DNA from: Farysia itapuensis
Taxonomy: Eukaryota > Basidiomycota > Ustilaginomycetes > Ustilaginales > Ustilaginaceae
Reading direction: 5' to 3'
DNA: 64,000 bases
Assembly (NCBI GenBank): GCA_023212645.1
Contig: JALBYC010000024.1
Coordinates: forward strand, 1-64,000
Below are positions 62,301-64,000 of the stretch, in pieces. The notes beneath the pieces were generated by a model. It did not search any database. It was not told the DNA's origin and saw nothing but the letters and a program-made list of their open reading frames with translations. A program made the translations under genes and the position numbers. How positions within the stretch are numbered: the stretch's first letter is position 1; every line of letters begins with the position of its first letter.

Positions 62301-62830
62301 TTGAGGGCAGACTGACCACCAAAGGTGAGCAAGACGCCGTCTGGACGCTCCTTTTCCAACACGTAGGCAACATATTCGGGCGAGATGGGGAGAAAGTAGA
62401 TCTGATCGGCGAGCTGATGGGATGTCTGAATGGTGGCAATGTTGGGGTTGATGAGGATCGTCTCGATTCCGGATTCCTTGAGGGCTTTGATGGCTTGAGA
62501 TCCCGAGTAGTCAAATTCACCTGCCTGGCCGATCGAGAGACCGCCTGAGCCGACGAGCAGCACTTTCTTGACGTCGGATCGCTCTACTTTGGGCAGGTAC
62601 TTGCTCCATTTCTGCAAACCCGTTGCTGCAGGCTCGATATCTTTGACAGCAGCCTTCTTGGGGGATGTTGGTGCTGGAGCGCTGAGCGGCGCGGCAGCCG
62701 TCGAAAAGCGAGATCGAAAGACTTTTCGGGATGCAACCAAGCTAGAGCGGGTGCTAGAGGACGACGCAGCAGTAGACAAACCTCGAGCAGCCGGTGAGGC
62801 GCGAGACAACGCTCGCATGCTGGAATACAT
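59309..62830 (-). CDS. CPA2: Carbamoyl-phosphate synthase, arginine-specific large subunit, mitochondrial
   Basis: One exon encodes 1173 residues. CPA2 makes carbamoyl phosphate for arginine synthesis together with the glutaminase subunit CPA1. The N terminus is Ser/Arg/Ala-rich without acidic residues (about 1-50), a typical mitochondrial presequence. The first synthetase half starts [20 protein letters not shown] (about 89) and carries [20 protein letters not shown]. The oligomerisation domain spans about 490-620. The second half has [20 protein letters not shown] and [20 protein letters not shown]. A methylglyoxal-synthase-like allosteric domain closes the protein. As a separate large subunit with a presequence it fits the arginine pathway rather than the fused pyrimidine enzyme. 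Confidence 0.93.
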   Translation of the reverse strand: [1173 protein letters not shown]

Positions 62831-63341
62831 GGTGAGGCTCTATAGATAACGCGTTGCGTCGCTAGCCTTGGCGGTCCAACTATGGCCAGAGGGCGAGCGA
62901 TCGACGTAGGGGTAGGCGGAAAAGAAGGTCAGCAGCGGACACACGTCCAAGGCGCGAGTAGGTTATCGAGAGAGAAAGGGATGAGTCCACGATGCAATGA
63001 GGAAGAAGGAACGGACCACTTCAGAAGAACACGAAGAAAGAAAGAAAAAAAAAAACTCGGGAAAAATATATGAAAAAATAGAGATTTTGGGGTCTGACTC
63101 GTTTTTCAACCACCCCGCTCTAGATCTCATTTCGACTGACTGAACATGTCTTGCACTCTCGCACAATGTGGATCCAGGCTTCTCGCGCCAAGAGCAGACT
63201 ATCTGTCTCTTTTGCTGATGTATTTGCAAGTGCAAGATGGAAGAGCATGCAGGGTCAATGACTCGATCTGTCGGCTGGTATTTCGAATCTGGCGCTTATC
63301 GTTCGGGGGGAAATGGACTTTTCTTATCTCGAAATTCACAT
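62831..63341. promoter_or_regulatory. CPA2 promoter
   Basis: No gene is seen. A TGACTC at 63095-63100, about 265 bases before the CPA2 start, resembles a Gcn4/Cpc1 site without its last base. An A-rich run lies at about 63034-63056. Confidence 0.4.
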
Positions 63342-64000
63342 TCAGGCGATTTGGAAATCGTCTGTGCCATGAGCACCGAGTACGCCGTGCTTTTTGCTCA
63401 TCTTGCCCAGAGCTCGTACTTTGGCATACATTCTCGCTTCCGCGTCAGTCTGAATGCCAGAAGCAGCACCCGTACCGTTGCTCTTGTTGTTGCGGATGGC
63501 AGCAGCTTTGAGCGCTTCTTGCACCAGTTTCTTGTTTCTCGCGCTTGTCTTGGTGTCAGTAGCAGCGCCAATGGATTCCGACAGTTTGGCCAGTGCAGCT
63601 CGATCGAGCTCGAATCCATCACCGCCTTTGCCCTTGCGCGTCTCGTAGTCTGAGCCAGCGTCCGAGTCCGAGTCTGTGTCGGAGGAGTCAGAGTGGGGTG
63701 CACGCTTGACGTTGGTGGCTGCCATCTTGTCGATCGAGCTGGTTCGCGGGATGGCGGCAATACTGGCGCTCTTGGCACCCAGACTCTTGGGTGCTTCTCG
63801 CAGTGCAAACGCTTTCGCCAAGTGACCGAGATGCAGGCCACGCACGTTAAAGTACTGCTTTTCATCGGCAGAGTGGGTGGCATAGGCACGAACGTGAGAC
63901 AGAAAGCCGCGTCTGGCCAGCAGACTTGCTTTCTCGCCAGACAGCACCCATCGTTCAAACGCCAGCTGCACGTCGGTAGCTCGTGATTGGTACTCGAGCG
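63342..64000 (-). CDS. DBP7: DEAD-box RNA helicase C-terminal part (DBP7/DDX31-like), partial
   Basis: The frame is open to the window end, so the 5' part with the helicase core is missing and no start codon is seen. About 219 residues remain. The visible part carries GFLSHVRAYATHSADEKQYF and NVRGLHLGHLAKAFALREAP, the conserved C-terminal extension (DUF4217) of Dbp7/DDX31-type helicases in 60S ribosome assembly. A Ser/Asp-rich acidic stretch and a basic tail follow. The family name rests only on this extension; a related ribosome-assembly helicase is possible. Confidence 0.75.
   Translation of the reverse strand, partial: LEYQSRATDVQLAFERWVLSGEKASLLARRGFLSHVRAYATHSADEKQYFNVRGLHLGHLAKAFALREAPKSLGAKSASIAAIPRTSSIDKMAATNVKRAPHSDSSDTDSDSDAGSDYETRKGKGGDGFELDRAALAKLSESIGAATDTKTSARNKKLVQEALKAAAIRNNKSNGTGAASGIQTDAEARMYAKVRALGKMSKKHGVLGAHGTDDFQIA

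Overview
The window looks like nuclear DNA of a basidiomycete fungus, most likely a smut or a yeast-like relative (Ustilaginomycetes). The reasons are compact housekeeping genes with long open exons, few short introns (about 55-80 nt, with GTAAGT/GTATGT donors and CTGAC/CTAAC-like branch sites), an actin gene with tiny leading exons, a row of small secreted proteins of effector type, and relics of a subtelomeric-helicase-like gene. The species was not identified. All identifications were made by reading translations; no database search was run.

Layout. 1-4060 is a gene-poor left end with a 138-bp MITE-like element and an AT-rich block centred on a perfect 22-bp palindrome. 4061-24270 is a dense block: an ALG3-GAA1 fusion, TAF4, GOT1, a Gln-rich LIM-binding regulator, ARS2, CBP80, SPT4, cyclin C, RCE1 and ELG1. 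Six of these act in RNA polymerase II transcription or early RNA handling, and ARS2 and CBP80, partners in the nuclear cap-binding complex, are convergent neighbours. 24271-29062 is a relic island: a decayed helicase-associated gene with an internal partial duplication, then Ty3/gypsy-type fragments in the wrong order. 29063-46163 holds a small hydrophilic protein, the TORC2 subunit Rictor/AVO3, a membrane-anchored thioredoxin-domain (PDI-like) protein, an allantoate-family MFS transporter, a GST-HIS6 fusion, actin, a secreted lysozyme-fold protein and RAD10/ERCC1. 46649-54232 holds RPL2, three small secreted-protein genes in a row (each with a TATA box), eIF5B, CGR1 and an intron-containing tRNA-Ala-like gene. 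54508 to the end holds a phosphoesterase-like (DUF2433) protein with an RRM, a bHLH factor, mitochondrial carbamoyl-phosphate synthase CPA2 and the 3' end of a DBP7/DDX31-type RNA helicase that leaves the window.

The most unusual points are two reading-frame fusions. One joins two ER enzymes of different glycosylation routes (ALG3, N-glycan mannosylation; GAA1, GPI-anchor transfer). The other joins a glutathione S-transferase to the histidine enzyme HIS6, which has no start codon of its own. Also notable are the cap-binding gene pair, the TATA-box secreted-gene cluster and a fungal secreted transglycosylase-fold protein.
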